From Paroedura picta (lineage: Eukaryota > Chordata > Lepidosauria > Squamata > Gekkonidae), in NCBI RefSeq assembly GCF_049243985.1, contig NC_135370.1, forward strand, positions 167,613,824-167,677,823: a stretch of 64,000 nt of DNA, given 5' to 3'. Made by a program: the position numbers and the translations under genes. The notes below the pieces were generated by a model that saw nothing but the letters and a program-made list of their open reading frames with translations, searched no databases and was not told the DNA's origin. Below, piece by piece: positions 40,801 to 51,289 of the stretch. Every line of letters starts with the position of its first letter. The first letter of the stretch is position 1.

Positions 40801-41470
40801 TCAAGTGGCCAGCCAATCACCTTCCGTCCCCCACCGCTGGCCAACCCCTCCTCCTTCCACTTCCCTCTGAGGCTCGGAGGCTGCAGATCCCGGCCACATG
40901 AGAGCTGCCCCTGCAGGTGAGTTCCCTAACAGCTGCCTGCAGCCTTTCGAGGTCCTGGGGGGAGGGGGAGGCTGTCCGCATAGTTCTTCCACCCCCCCCC
41001 CAATATAGTGCCTGTTGTATTCCTGAATGCAACGTGCTTTGCCCCTTTTCCTATGTTAAATAGATGTCTCAAGTACCATAACCTGATGCTACCATCTGTC
41101 AGGCAGAGTTACAAGTTCCGTTATTCAACCTTCCTGTTACACTTGGGAAATGAAAGGAAAACGCTGTTAGGTACCACCCCGTTATCAATGGTAAGTAGAC
41201 AGAGAAGTAAATCACTAAATGGTTCACTTATGATTTCCCTATTTGTGTTCCCCCACCCTCCAGTGCAAACAAGCCTTTTTTGTTATACCCCCCCCCTTTC
41301 AGATTGCAATTCTTTTCCTATGGTAGGTTGAAATTATGCCTCTAAAATTTTAACCTTTTGTGTTATGTGATTTAGTGCATGTGTGTGTGTTCTTCTGCAA
41401 GTTGATTTGAACTTTCGAGTTGGAGGGAGGATTGGAATTAAAATGAAAAAGAGTAAAATACTTTTATTGT
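37800..41470. other. Intergenic, sparse recognisable features
   Basis: Contains a reversed MIR-like SINE (38125-38300), a hAT-like scrap (38310-38380), and otherwise unique-looking sequence. A short stretch at 39830-39930 has an AATAAA (CCCCCAAATAAATCC) after a TGTG-rich piece but no gene evidence. A moderately GC-rich piece lies at 40690-40925. The frames at 39586-40671 show no domains. Confidence 0.4.
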
Positions 41471-41477
41471 AAGAGGC

Positions 41478-41672
41478 CCTGACCTTGACGGCCCAGGCCA
41501 GCCGGATTTCATCAGATCTTGGAAGCTAAAAAGGGTCGTTCCTGGTTAGTACTTGGATGGGAGACCTTTGAGGGAGTCTAGAGTCACTATACAGAGGCAA
41601 GCCACCTTTCTCTCTTGCCTTGAAAACATTACCGGGTAGTCATAAGTTGCCTGCAACTGGACAACATTTTCC
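41478..41672 (+). mobile_element. 5S-rRNA-derived SINE (5S-Sauria), near full length
   Basis: ATCAGATCTTGGAAGCTAAA and CTGGTTAGTACTTGGATGGG are nearly identical to the vertebrate 5S rRNA promoter region. GGCAAGCCACCTTTCTCTC and TCATAAGTTGCCTGCAACTGG form the SINE body and tail. Confidence 0.88.
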
Positions 41673-41683
41673 ATCATGTATGA

Positions 41684-41793
41684 CAGGGGTAGTCAACCTG
41701 TGGTCCTCCAGATGTTCATGGACTACAATTCCCATGAGCCCCTGCCAACAAACGTCCATGAACATCTGGATGACCACAGGTTGACTACCCCTG
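41684..41793. mobile_element. Palindromic hAT MITE, 6/8 TSD
   Basis: The ends are CAGGGGTAGTCAACCTGTGG and CCACAGGTTGACTACCCCTG. The flanks are ATGTATGA and ATCTAGGA. Confidence 0.88.
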
Positions 41794-41943
41794 ATCTAGG
41801 AGAGCTGGGTTTGAATCTTTACGCTGCCATGGAAACTGGCTAGATTACCTACCCTCCCACCTGACAGAGAGGAAGGGAGAACAATGTTGTAAGCATCTTC
41901 GGGTCCTCACTGAGGAAAAAGCAGGGTATAAATAAGTAAAACT

Positions 41944-42228
41944 TCTGTTGGCTGCAGAGGAGAGGACACGCAGTAATGGGTTTAAACTTCAAGTACAACG
42001 ATATAGGCTAGATATCAGGAAAAAGTTTTTCACAGTCAGAGTAGTTCAGCAGTGGAATAGGCTGCCTAAGGAGGTGGTGAGCTCCCCTCACTGGCAGTCT
42101 TCAAGCAAAGGTTGGATGCACACTTTTCTTGGATGCTTTAGGATGCTTAGGGCTGATCCTGCGTTGAGCAGGGGGTTGGACTAGATGGTCTGTGTGGCCC
42201 CTTCCAACTCTATGATTCTATGATTCTA
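41944..42228 (+). mobile_element. CR1 LINE 3' end, second subfamily
   Basis: GAGAGGACACGCAGTAATGG, then GATATCAGGAAAAAGTTTTTC, then GGGGGTTGGACTAGATGG and the ATTCTATGATTCTA tail. The GGATGCTTTAGGATGCTTAG signature separates it from the 17622 type. Confidence 0.87.
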
Positions 42229-42308
42229 AACTTGCTGTACTGATCTAGACTTCTGTAGCTTTCAGGCTTGACTACTGCAATGCTTTTCTCTGTGGGGCAG
42301 TCCTTGAA

Positions 42309-42424
42309 AACACACTTTTCTTGGATGCTTTAGGATGCTTAGGGCTGATCCTGCGTTGAGCAGGGGGTTGGACTAGATGGCCTGTATGGCCCCTTCCAAC
42401 TCTATGATTCTATGATTCTATGAA
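42309..42424 (+). mobile_element. CR1 tail, short copy
   Basis: The last ~115 bases of the same CR1 subfamily, from TTTTCTTGGATGCTTTAGG to the ATGATTCTATG tail. It lies 80 bases after the longer copy. Confidence 0.85.
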
Positions 42425-42429
42425 AACAG

Positions 42430-44450
42430 GTTTGTGCATGTGCTGGGAATTCTCCGCTATAGGCCCATAAGCTCCCCTGATGAAACTGCAATCCGAAAGG
42501 CTCCCTCAGCAGAAGGGGTTACTCTTCAACCAGTCAGAGCACCTTTGGACTTCCGGCTGTTGCAATGCAAGTGGGTGTGAGGGCAGCAATATGTCTTCTC
42601 CCCTCGCTCTAATCTTTGCTCTTCGTCGTAAGTGGCCATAGGCAGCGCCTTGGCATTGAGGAGAGCTGATTAGGACAAGGCCTGGTTAATGTTAACTATC
42701 GTTTTGCACTGTGCCCTGCCAAGGTAATTGGCACCAGTAGAGGGACCTGCTTTTGTTTCCCTGTTTCTGCTGCACACATTTGGAAACTCCACTGTGACTC
42801 AGACTGCGAGGGAGGGCTGAATTGGAAACAATGCCCTATACAAGGAGCTGGTGCCAGTCCCGGCTCTCCTGATTTAGGCCTTCCTGGAGTCTCTTTGCAG
42901 TTGGCCAAGCACTTGGAGCCCTGAATGACATCTGGGGAGTGGAAGGAATCTTGTTCACAAAGCAACAAGTATTGGGTCTGGGACCAAAACTTCCAGGCAG
43001 CATTGGTGCACACGCAAACTCAGAGGAAGCCTGGAAAGGAAATGTTTCTCCTTGGTGCCTTCATTCATATGATCAACAGTCATAAACATACAAAATGGAC
43101 AGGGCCTCTTGCAATATTGTTATGCAAAACACAATGGGCTGGGGAGACCCAGGGCAGGAAACCAAGGCACCAAAGTGAAGCCAATTGAGTTCAAGGTCAA
43201 ATGAAAGGCATCCTGGGAGGAAGATGCACAGGTCACTGGTCCAGCAAAATGTCATAGAAACTCACACAGACACCACCCTGTGGAAGCCTAGGGGGTTTTA
43301 AACTGGCCATGATCCATACCTAAATTTATTCATCAGTAATCTCAATCGATTTTAACATGGCCTGCTTTCTAGTGAATCTTTTTAAGAATTCAATCTTACA
43401 GTCTGAACTTGGGCTGAAGTCAATTCAAGTGATTTCAACAGGATTTACTCCCTTGTAAGTGCACAAAGGTAGGCAGCTAGACCAGAAGTCACTTTATAGA
43501 CAATGTTCTGCTAGTAGACCAGATCCCCCAGAAGAGATTTCAAACTACAGAATAGTGTCTTACTCTAGGTTTGAGTTTTCATTACTTTTGGGTAAGTCTT
43601 TATACGATTTATATTGCTTTATTCTTGTAAATTGTTTTGCTCTTGAAATTGTCATGCACGATATGTTTTCCCAATGAAATCCTGTTTTTGTAGGTTTTAA
43701 AAGAAGGCTATTTATGCCACCTCTAAATGTAATATCAGAATGTTATTCGTTTGATTTTTTGCTCTTGGATTTTGTATAGGTTTGAGATTTTCAACATGTA
43801 ACACATTTAATACAGATATTGGCTGCTGAGGAAGTCCATCGAAAAACCAATTCAACCGGTGCGGTTTCCAGCTGTTGTTTTGAATAAACAGTTACATTTA
43901 CCACAGCTTGTTTGGAAGCCTGAACTTGGTGTTTTGTTCCTTGGTTTGATTGTCCTACGATCCAGCTAAGAGGCCTGCCAGCTAAGAGGCCTGCCATACC
44001 ACTGGCTTCGTCGGTACCTACGCTTCTGTGGCAACAACTCCAAAAGCATCGTAGTAGCTGGGGGTGAGGAGTAAAACGCAGCTCATATAGCAATAGTGAC
44101 AAACCCTACAAAAGACGTGGAACCTACCTTACCGCCCACCAATCACTACCAATTTTGTCTTCCTGTGACTCAATCTCTCCCCCCCCCCATTGTAGGCTTC
44201 CCCCTGCCTACCCATTACCACCAAAATGGCTGAAAAATTCGCCATCAAGATAACGGTGACCTGAATAAAATAGCGGACGGGCAGAAGGACAGAGCATTTT
44301 TAGAAATGATACATTTTAAAAAACGATTTTATTGCATTTTTGTATTTTGCTGAATGCTGGATGCTTATATTGTTGTGGACCTCCCCTGAGCCTGTTTGTG
44401 AGGAGAGTATGGTCAAGAAATCAAATAATATATAAAAATTTTAAAAATCA
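42430..44450. other. Intergenic, few recognisable elements
   Basis: No gene seen. 43811-43930 may be an old Penelope-like piece (GGCTGCTGAGGAAGTCC, then CGAAAAACC), too decayed to call. 43970-43995 is a short tandem duplication (CTAAGAGGCCTGCCA). Confidence 0.35.
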
Positions 44451-44454
44451 CGAT

Positions 44455-44640
44455 GGTTATTTATTATTGGACTTATTACCTGCCACTCCTGATGAACCAG
44501 CTCGTGGCGGGTTACAAGATATATCCCGATACATAAAATCCTGATAAAACCCCCACTAAAACCCCGTTAAAATACATGACATAACCCCAACGTGGCAGTA
44601 AAAATAACCCCATTCTATGGCGGTACGCCTACCAAAAGGG
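44455..44640 (-). mobile_element. L2-like LINE tail
   Basis: TTATTTATTATTGGACTTATT followed by GCTCGTGGCGGGTTACAAG and AAAACCCCCACTAAAACCCC, a reversed tail as at 62820-62945. Confidence 0.55.
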
Positions 44641-44840
44641 TGCTGGTGATGCGTTACAGAAATTGTAGCACGTGTCTTCCATGGAGACAGTCAGGAGAAA
44701 GGCAGCCTTACAGATACTTTAAATACATGAAATTAGGCCGATATATGCCATTGTGATGTTATTATAGAGGCATAATTTGGGAGTTTTCCAGGCTTAGTCA
44801 AGCCTATTGAAATGCAGGCAGCCACAGTCTGACTAGTTTG

Positions 44841-44976
44841 CAGGGGTAGTCAAATTGTGGGCCTCCAGATGTCCATGGACTACAATTTCCATGAGCCCCT
44901 GCCAGCATTTGCTGGCAGGGGCTCATGGGAATTGTAGTCCATGGACATCTGGAGGCCCGCAGTTTGACTACCCCTG
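44841..44976. mobile_element. Palindromic hAT MITE, 136 bp
   Basis: Full-length arms around GCCAGCATTTGCTGGC. No target duplication is seen (CTAGTTTG and AGTTAAAG). Confidence 0.9.
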
Positions 44977-45262
44977 AGTTAAAGCCTGCAAACAGCCCTC
45001 AAAGGCAGTCCTGTACGAAGCAGACGATCCACCAGGGACAGAAGCGAGAATTTGGCCCCAAGGAGCGCTGCCGCAGCTCAGCTATCAAAACCAGTTAGGA
45101 GAACTCCAGGTAGCTACTGCCACCTAGCAGCAACACAAGATCAAAACTCATGCTGTGCGTTTGTGCATTGGGGGGAAGGGTTCTTTTCGCTAGAAGAAGC
45201 TCCCCCCACCCCCACCCCCATCACGAGGGTGAGGTTAAAGAATTGAAAAGTAAATAAAAAAT

Positions 45263-45690
45263 AAGAAGAGCTCTTTTTTTGTACCCCACTTTTTACTTTT
45301 CCTGAAGGAAGAAGTGTTGGTTCTTATACCCAGCTTTTGACTGCCTGAAAGACTCTCAAAGCGGCTTACATTCTCCTTCCCTTTCCTCTCCCCGCGACAG
45401 ACACCCTGTGAGGGAGGTGAGGCTGAGAGAGCCCTGAGATTACTGTTCTGTAAGAAGAGTTTCTAAGAAGGCTGTGATGAGCTGCCGCTTTTAACCACTA
45501 CACTTAGCTAGCTCTTGGAGTCTCAAAGTGGCTTATAATTGCCTTGCCTTCCTCTCTACCCTTTGAGGTGGGTGGGGCTGAGAGAGCTCTGGGAGAACTG
45601 TGACTAGCTTAAGGTCACCCAGTTGGCTGCATGTGGAGGAGCAGAGAATCAAAACCAGTTATCCGGATTAGAAGCTACAGCTCCAGGTGG
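45263..45690 (-). mobile_element. Two tRNA-derived SINE pieces, reversed
   Basis: 45300-45510 and 45510-45690 each contain the CTTTCCTCTCCCC, TGAGGTGGGTGGGGCTGAG and CACCCAGTTGGCTGCATG landmarks in reverse order. The first lacks its head. Confidence 0.7.
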
Positions 45691-46024
45691 CCCCTGGCTC
45701 TGGAATTATTGAATGTAAGACATTTCTATGGCAGTAGTCAAAATCCAGGAAGCTGTGTCCTTTGCATTGCCAGATTTCCCCTGCCACTGGCACAGGGATG
45801 AGGGAATGGGTTGCCACCTCCAGGCTGGGAAACTCCTGGAAATTTGGGTGTGGAGCCTGGGATTAATAGAGATTTGCAATGGCCTATAGCCTGGTGCAAT
45901 AAAGTTTGACTATTGAATTGAGACCTCAAGGGGCGGGGGCACAATGCAAGAGTCCACCCTCCAAAGCACCCATTTTCTCCAGGGGAGAGGACCTGTAATT
46001 CTGGGTCAACCCTGGATCCCACCT

Positions 46025-46155
46025 GGGCCCATTCTGCACACATAGGATAATGCACTTTCAATGTGCTTTGGCAGCTGGATTTTCCTGTGCAGAATAGGAA
46101 AATCTACTTCTAAAGTGCATTGAAAGTGCATTATCTATTGTGTGCAGAATAGGCC
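46025..46155. mobile_element. MITE with ~35-bp terminal inverted repeats
   Basis: The left end GGGCCCATTCTGCACACA and the reverse complement of the right end GGGCCTATTCTGCACACA match, and the match continues through GATAATGCACTTTC. The element is 131 bp. The superfamily and target duplication are not resolved. Confidence 0.7.
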
Positions 46156-46235
46156 CAGCTGGCAATGTTATCTAGCCTTCTGATTGGTCATAAGTTGTAG
46201 TGAGGGAATTCAGATCTGCTATGCAGCCCCTAGAG

Positions 46236-46675
46236 CGGTGGTTTTCAACCTTCCTAATGTCACAACCCTTTAATACAGTTCCTCATGTTGTGGGGACCCC
46301 CAACCATAAAATTATGCAAGTGTTCTTTCACAGAAATTAAACCAAAACTGACCAATGGCGTGAAGATCCATTGTTTATTTGTATATAAATTGTTTTTCCC
46401 CCCAGGGTTTCTCAGTTCAGTTCTGCCTCTTGTCCCAGCATGCCGATCTTGCTCTTTTCCACTTCTCCAGACAGATGAACATTCTATCTCGATCTACCCT
46501 GCAAGGCTGTTGTGTGGATGAGCGGCTGGTGACCGAGCACGGGCGTATGCAGGAGGAGCAGCACTACTGGCAGCACCCCCCCCCCCGCCGGCCAGGCTGC
46601 TTGCGCTGTCGCAATCTCTGTGAAAGGGTCATTCAACCCCCAAAGGGGTCCCAGCCCCCAGGTTGAGAACCACTG
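46236..46675 (+). mobile_element. Non-autonomous hAT (Charlie-like), 440 bp
   Basis: The ends are CGGTGGTTTTCAACCTTCC and GGTTGAGAACCACTG. The flanks CCCTAGAG and CCCCAGAT match at six of eight positions. It shares the internal sequence of 29007-29411. Confidence 0.83.
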
Positions 46676-46811
46676 CCCCAGATAAAGCCTTGGGTAGAGA
46701 ACGGTCCATCTTTTACATGAGAAAGGAAACTCCAGTCCTGCTTCCTCTGCAAACAGTCTCTTTGTCCCTTTGTACTGTGTCTGTGGAACAGTGAGCGGCA
46801 GAAATGAATGA

Positions 46812-47100
46812 GGAGAGCCAGTTTGGCGTAGAGAGCCAGTTTGGTGTAGTGATTAGGAGTGCGGACTTCTAATCTGGCATGCCGGGTTCGATTCTGCACT
46901 CCCCCACATGCAGCCAGCTGGGTGACCTTGGGCTCGCCACAGCACTGATAAAGCTGTTCTGACCGGGCAGTGAAATCAGGGCTCTCTCAGCCTCACCTCC
47001 CTCACAGGGTGTCTGTTGTGGGGAGAGGAAAGGGAAGGCAATTGTAAGCCACTTTGAGCCTCCTTCAGGTAGAGAAAAGCGGCATATAAGAACCAACTCT
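46812..47100 (+). mobile_element. tRNA-derived SINE, L2-like tail
   Basis: A clear A-box (GGTGTAGTGATTAGGAGTG) and B-box (GGGTTCGATTCTG), single tail. The tail runs into the (TTC)n tract at 47095-47171. The first 16 head bases are duplicated upstream (GAGAGCCAGTTTGG). Confidence 0.88.
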
Positions 47101-47171
47101 TCTTCTTCTTCTTCTTCTTCTTCTTCTTCTTCTTCTTCTTCTTCTTCTTCTTCTTCTTCTTCTTCTTCTTG
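47095..47171. repeat. (TTC)n microsatellite on a SINE tail
   Basis: About 25 TTC units continue directly from the SINE tail sequence AACCAACTCTTC. The poly-Lys and poly-Arg frames on the minus strand are artefacts. Confidence 0.95.
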
Positions 47172-47702
47172 CAGGAATGAAGAAAGTAGCTACTGAGAGT
47201 GTCAGCTGGGAAGGAATTAAATGCAGCACACCTTGCCTGACAGTCTGAGGATTTACTGTGGCCAGACTGGTGGTCTGGCCTTTTTGATGTTTGGGGTTCT
47301 GGCTCATTGTCCAATGACCAGGCTGTGGCTGTTCCTGATCAAAGACTGCTGGATTTATACCAGTGATCAGTCTGACTCCAGATGCCTGGGAACAGTGCTG
47401 GATTATCTGATTATTATTCTTAAAAAATTTAAAAAGGCTGGGAACATCATTCTCCTTCTGCCTGAAGCTGAAATTAGCTAAAAGGGATGTGGGGAAAACA
47501 AGAGTGCTTCCCCCAAAATGACGTTTAAAAAGTAAAAGGGCCCAATTTAATGATGGATTGATTTGTATTTGTTAGCGGTTTTTCTTCCTAAGTAACTAAA
47601 AGCAGCTTGCAATACTAATAAAACACATCAAATACATTTTTAAGCCCTAAAACCAAGGCATTTATTAACTAAATTTCACCCAGTACTCCAAGAACAACAA
47701 GA

Positions 47703-47704
47703 AC

Positions 47705-47736
<32 letters not shown>

Positions 47737-47791
47737 CTTCTTCTTCTTCTTCTTCTTCTTCTTCTTCTTCTTCTTCTTCTTCTTCTTCTTC
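47703..47791. repeat. (TTC)n microsatellite next to a LINE tail
   Basis: About 29 TTC units, followed by a reversed LINE tail (TATTTGTTTACTGCCCTCCC). Confidence 0.95.
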
Positions 47792-48082
47792 CTTCTATTT
47801 GTTTACTGCCCTCCCAGGACGGCTCAGGCTTGATCTCTGCCAAACCTGCAGGGACTGAGCCAATTATGGTTCCATAGCAAAGGGCCATAACAGGGAAGGC
47901 CCTGCTTTTCCTAAATAACAGTGTAATTTCTGGTGTTAAAGGGATATGGTTCAGGGTAACATACAAGGATCCCAGGGCATGAAGCGAAGAGGTTTGTAAA
48001 GAAGGAGGCACTCCTTTAATTACCTGGAATGGTATTTAGGATTTTGGAATGGTGATATTCTGAAACAAAGAATATTTGTTAA

Positions 48083-48358
48083 TATTCTTTAGCATGCTTA
48101 GGGCTGATCCTGCGTGGAGCAGGGGGTTGGACTAGATGGCCTGTATGGCCCCTTCCAACTCCATGATTCTATGATTCTATGATTCTATGATTCTATGGCC
48201 TGTACGGCCCCTTCCAACTCTATGATTCTATGATCCTGTGTTGAGCAGGGGGTTGGACTAGATGGCTTGTATGGCCCCTTCCAACTCTATGATTCTATGA
48301 TTCTATGGCCTGTATGGCCCCTTCCAACTCCATGATTCTATGATTCTATGATTCTATG
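48083..48358 (+). mobile_element. CR1 tail array
   Basis: At least four successive copies of the CR1 terminal sequence (GGCCCCTTCCAACTCTATG, then repeats of ATTCTATG), two of them with the full GGGGGTTGGACTAGATGG segment. This looks like expansion of the tail octamers plus unequal exchange. Confidence 0.8.
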
Positions 48359-48548
48359 GTGTGGCTTTCCCTCACCTCTCACTGCACAGCTTCAGAAACA
48401 CCCAGCCCCAATCTCCCAAAAGGCACAGAACGTTGGACCCATGACTCCCATTATACTGTATATTTGTTGGATATTTTCAGGATGCTGTTTAGTAATTTAC
48501 TGCTTATTTACTCTCCCCTTATAGATGCAGTCTAGTGATTTCAGGTTC

Positions 48549-48632
48549 ATTGTCTGAAGACGTGTGCATGCACACCTTGAATAAAAGGTTGTTGGTCTTA
48601 AAGGTGCTCTTGGGCCCCAAATTTGTTTTGTT
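48549..48632 (+). mobile_element. Penelope-like (inferred) repeat
   Basis: TCTGAAGACGTGTGCATGCAC followed by TTGAATAAAAGG and TTGGTCTTAAAGGTGC. CTGAAGA plus the palindrome GTGTGCATGCACAC is a hammerhead-like CUGANGA and stem II, but the following GAAA box is absent here. Confidence 0.5.
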
Positions 48633-48789
48633 CAGGATCATTAGACAACAACGCAGGTTCAGGGATATCCCAGCCTAGGTGATGGCGTTGTGCCGTCTGA
48701 TGGCAGCCCTATATTATTTTATAGGTCAGTGGGGCGGTTTTGGTGGTTGATGCTCATAAGGGGCAACCTTTTATGAGAATAGTTGTTGG

Positions 48790-49370
48790 GTTTTCCTGAT
48801 GGTAGAAGGTGCTCTTAAGTCACAGCCTGCGAACATGCCTCTGTAGGGCAGTGATTCTCAACCTTCCTAATGTCGCGACCCTTTAATACAGTTCCTCATG
48901 TTGGGGTGAGCCCCAACCATAAGATTATGCAAATGTTCTTTCACAGAAATTAAACCCAAACTGACCAATGGTGTGAAGATTGTTCATAATTAGTTTTTTT
49001 TTCTGGGGTTTCTCAGTTCAGTTCTGCCTCTTGTCCCACCATGCCCATCTTGCTCTTTTCCGCTGCTCCAGACAGACGAACACTCTATCTCGATCTACCC
49101 CACAAGACTGTTGTGTGGATGGCACCCCCCCGGCCAAGCTTCTTGCCCTGCTGCGACCCCCTGTGAAAGGATCATTCGACCCCCAAAGGGGTCCTGACCT
49201 CCAGGTTGAGAACCACTGCTGTAGGGCTTCCAAAGCAAGAGACATGTACTGGTGGTTGGCCATTTCCTGCCTCTGCATTGTATCCCCATGCTTTCCTGGT
49301 GGTCTCCCATCCAACTTCTAAGCAGAGCTGACCTTGCTTAGCTTCCCAAGTCCACTGAGATGAGGTTAGC
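48790..49370 (-). mobile_element. 5S-rRNA-derived SINE interrupted by a hAT
   Basis: The tail part (48800-48848) and the body plus 5S head (49219-49370; GGTCTCCCATCCAACTTC, TTGCTTAGCTTCCCAAG) form one reversed element once the hAT is set aside. Confidence 0.75.
48849..49218 (+). mobile_element. Non-autonomous hAT (Charlie-like), 370 bp, perfect 8-bp TSD
   Basis: The ends are CAGTGATTCTCAACCTTCC and GGTTGAGAACCACTG. The flanks 48841-48848 and 49219-49226 are both CTGTAGGG. It lies inside a reversed 5S-derived SINE. Confidence 0.93.
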
Positions 49371-49676
49371 CTGGGTCATGGCCAGGCATTCTGTCTGTCA
49401 TCTTAACAAGACTTGTTACTGGTGCTGTGCTAGCTGTGCTATACTAGCGAGAACAGACTGGAACGCTCTGAGCCTCGGGCCTTGGCATAAAGATAGAAAC
49501 AGGGAGAAAGAGGCATTGGCCGTCCATAACCCAACGTGCTGAAAGGCAGCTCATGTGCTTGCTTGTTCAGGCTGACTCCTCAAACTGTTCTACAGTAATG
49601 GACAAAAGGTGTGGGCTGAACCTGAAGCAGAGATGCTGCACAGCTTCTTCAGTTGTGAGGGAAACACCTGAGAAGA

Positions 49677-49827
49677 AATTCAAATGAGTAGCCGTGTGGG
49701 TCTGAAGTAGCACAATAAAATCAGAGTCCAGTCGCACCTTTAAGACCAACAAAGTGCACTCGAAAGCTCACACCTTGAATAAATCTTTGTTGGTCTTAAA
49801 GATGCGACTGGACTCTGATTTTATTGT
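49677..49827. mobile_element. Inverted-pair Penelope-like (inferred) repeat with target duplication
   Basis: Arms 49712-49754 and 49785-49827 are reverse complements at 42 of 43 positions. A 30-base spacer holds CTCGAAAGCTCACACC, the remnant of a GAAA-type box. Flanks ACCTGAGAAGA at 49666-49676 and 49828-49838 are identical, so the pair was inserted as a unit. Confidence 0.65.
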
Positions 49828-49913
49828 ACCTGAGAAGAGGACCAGCTCTGGCCTGTGAAAGGACTAAAAGCTTTCACTAGGCCATTGGTCTGAGGTTATT
49901 CATTATGGCAGGG

Positions 49914-50150
49914 ATCCCCAATGTGGTGCCCATCAAGTATTTTTTGAAAGTGGGTGGGGCCCAATTGCTTTTGAACTTGCAAGGCTTCTCATGGGCTATT
50001 GGAGATTTGATTAGCGGTTTATGTTTTTAAAATGCAGCTGCCAGGATCTTTACTGGATGACAGAAGGCAAGAGGCAGCAGTGGTCTGGCTCCGCCTCCTG
50101 GGGCAGCCATTTTGTTGCTGTGCCTGACATGCAGTATCAGAACTCCAAAG
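49914..50150 (+). mobile_element. hAT-like MITE, partial
   Basis: CAGGGATCCCCAATGTGGTGC at the left and AAAGGTGCCCACAGGC at the right, with TGGCTCCGCCTCC between, suggest a hAT-type element whose end has decayed. Confidence 0.5.
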
Positions 50151-50159
50151 GTGCCCACA

Positions 50160-50530
50160 GGCTCAAAAGGGCAGGGACACCTTCAAGAACTTGGGGGTGA
50201 TCTTTGATGACTCCCTTACAATAGATCACTAAGATAACTTGCCAGTCCTTCTTCCATGTGTACCAGCAAAGCTACTAGTGCCCTATTTGACCTCTAGGCT
50301 GGATTACCGTAACTCACCTTACGTGGGACGACCCTTGGCCCTGACCTGGAAACTGAGACTGGTGCAAAATGTGGCTGTTCTAGTCTTTGTTAGGACACCG
50401 TGGAGGGCCCATATTAGACCTATCTCCAACCGCAGATCTGGTTGCCCGTTGAATCTCAGATCTGGTTTCAGTTTTAACCTTTAAGGCCCTGCATGTCTTG
50501 GGGACCGCCTCTCCCAACATGCTCTTAGAA
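50160..50530 (+). mobile_element. L2-like LINE reverse-transcriptase C-terminal fragment
   Basis: Plus-strand translation gives LGVIFDDSLTID, SRLDYRNSPYVG and KLRLVQNVAV, the C-terminal hallmarks of L2-like reverse transcriptases. The frame is broken by a stop before SRLDY and further on. Confidence 0.7.
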
Positions 50531-50654
50531 GAACACTAATATTATCAAGTGTTAATATGCTGATGGTTCCTGGCCCAAAAGAAGTGTGCTTGGCCTCCAC
50601 CAGGGCCTTTTAATCCCTGGTAGAAGATGCTACCTGCAGAAACCCAGGCCCTAA

Positions 50655-50870
50655 TGGAACTACTAATCGCCTTCCCTTTCCTCTCCCCACTACAGATACC
50701 CTGTGAGGGTGGTGAGGCTGAGAGAGCCCTGATATTACTGCTCAGTCAGAACAGCTTTATCAGTGCTGTGGAGAGCCCAAGGTCACCCAGCTGGCTGCAT
50801 GTGGGGAGCACAGAATCAAACCCAACTTGCCAGATTAGAAGTCCGCACTTCTAGCCACTACACCAAGCAA
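50655..50870 (-). mobile_element. tRNA-derived SINE, reversed
   Basis: CGCCTTCCCTTTCCTCTCC tail side, AAGGTCACCCAGCTGGCTGC core, TAGCCACTACACCAAGC head side. Confidence 0.8.
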
Positions 50871-51289
50871 GCTCTCTCAGAGGGTAACATGGTTGGTCTG
50901 CTGTAGAACAGCTAGATTTGAGTCTAGCAAGATCAGCAAGTTTTTTGGGGGTATGAGCTCTCAAAAGTGAAAGCTCCCTTTGTTGGACAGCTGATAGCTG
51001 ATCTCTGCTGCAGAGAGTTTTGACTCTCAAAGTTATGTTTTTGGTCTCAAAGGCCATGCTGAACTCGCAGCTGGCTTTTCTTCCTAAGCCTTTAAGGGGC
51101 CTGCAGTCAGCTTGAAAATTCCAGCTGACTAAATCCAACACGAACTTCTTCACACACTCTGAATGCTCAAAATGCTGCATAAAGGGTATTGCTATTCTGT
51201 TGTGTCTGTGCTCCTGCTGAGGACCGAGTTTGAGGTCTGAGGCAGGATCGTAATCCTGCAGCACAGTTAGCCAATGAGCATCTAGATCT

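Noticed and set aside
41478-41600. Genuine 5S rRNA gene
   Set aside because: Only the internal promoter region is well matched, the 5' third and 3' end differ, and a SINE body follows.
43811-43860. Second hammerhead-like motif (GCTGAGGAAGTCC then CGAAAAACC)
   Set aside because: CTGAGGA is present, but the stem II halves do not pair and the GAAA box is not properly placed. At best it is a decayed relative.
46976-47314. Poly-Lys and poly-Arg open frames
   Set aside because: They read through a SINE tail and a TTC microsatellite.
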